Source: Oscillospiraceae bacterium | GTDB lineage: Bacteria; Bacillota; Clostridia; UBA1381; UBA9506 | Length of the DNA: 64,000 nt | NCBI GenBank assembly: GCA_015069045.1 | Contig: SVJJ01000008.1 | Span: 17,450 to 81,449, forward strand | Direction of reading: 5' to 3' | Shown here: positions 63,813 to 64,000 of the stretch, in pieces | How positions within the stretch are numbered: the first letter of the stretch is position 1 | Layout: every line of letters begins with the position of its first letter | Notes under the pieces: generated by a model | Told to the model about the DNA's origin: nothing | The model's input: the letters and a program-made list of their open reading frames with translations, nothing else | The model's database searches: none | Translations under genes and position numbers: made by a program

Positions 63813-64000
63813 ATTTATGGTTGCTATTTTAACAACATATTATTCCTGGTCAGAACCCTTTGCAACAATAAGGGGCTCTATAATATCTATTGGGGTAACC
63901 AATCAATAGAGCTTTACAAAATAGAATAAAAAATAGTAGAGCATATTGAAAAATTCTTGTAAAATGGAATTGACGAGAAACCATGTACAAGGAGAAAACA
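63813..64000. other. Right-hand end: possible gene remnant and start of a next gene
   Basis: On the minus strand 63840-63900 reads VTPIDIIEPLIVAKGSDQE then stop, like a protein C-terminus, but a TGA stop lies just upstream, so it is at most a remnant. On the plus strand AAGGAG at 63989-63994 is a good ribosome site, so a rightward gene probably starts just past the window edge. Confidence 0.35.

Noticed and set aside
63840..63900. Leftward gene at the right edge
   Set aside because: Only about 20 codons are open before an upstream TGA, so it is at most a remnant and was not called as a gene.

Overview
The window looks like a low-to-medium GC, Gram-positive, spore-forming anaerobe of the Clostridia. 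The evidence is sigma-A type promoters (TTGACA-N17-TATAAT) with strong AGGAGG ribosome binding sites, dipicolinate synthase genes, pyruvate phosphate dikinase, an H-cluster hydrogenase-like protein, and a large structured RNA of the OLE type beside ispA. No rRNA, tRNA or CRISPR array was seen. I do not assign a genus.

Layout. 1-8 kb: the end of a sugar kinase, then a leftward block with an HtrA protease, a coiled-coil protein, coaD, rsmD, recG, a DAK/FakA-like protein and Asp23. 8-19 kb: rightward housekeeping genes (YhaO/YhaN nuclease pair, a PLP sulfhydrylase, lon, engB, an FAH hydrolase, trmL, xseB, ispA, a PAP2-like membrane protein), ending in a free-standing RNA of about 635 nt that I call OLE RNA. 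19.8-22.5 kb: a GtrB/GtrA pair and an M20 amidohydrolase.

22.6-30.6 kb is the most interesting part. dpaA (dipicolinate synthase subunit A) is cut in two by a 6.42 kb element. Its 3' end lies directly against dpaB at 23.2 kb and its 5' end lies at 29.8-30.5 kb. The element carries a large-type serine recombinase, a small upstream ORF, a frameshifted AEC transporter, a SulP transporter and a glutamine-dependent NAD synthetase. Both junctions share the 10 bp core CGGGGTGGAT. Joining at this core restores an uninterrupted 299-codon dpaA that overlaps dpaB by ATGA. The rebuilt attB and attP have different dyad-symmetric arms, as expected for a serine integrase. A sigma-E-like promoter precedes the recombinase and a sigma-K-like promoter precedes dpaA. 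This is the layout of a skin-type element excised in the mother cell during sporulation, here in dpaA.

30.8-55.3 kb: more core genes (recJ, relA, an MBL-fold hydrolase, nrdR, ung, a DnaQ-like exonuclease, a PHP protein, xpt, a BMP-type nucleoside ABC transporter, a cysteine desulfurase-like enzyme, an unknown three-gene cluster, rsmE, glyA, tlyA, nth, a hydrogenase-like protein, ppdK). 55.4-64 kb is accessory: an AraC-family regulator divergent from an AtuA/DUF4387/M20/fumarase-type dehydratase operon, with two 16 bp direct repeats exactly 21 bp apart between them; then a lone membrane-anchored protein, an IS1595-type transposase and an XRE regulator with a membrane and zinc-ribbon tail.
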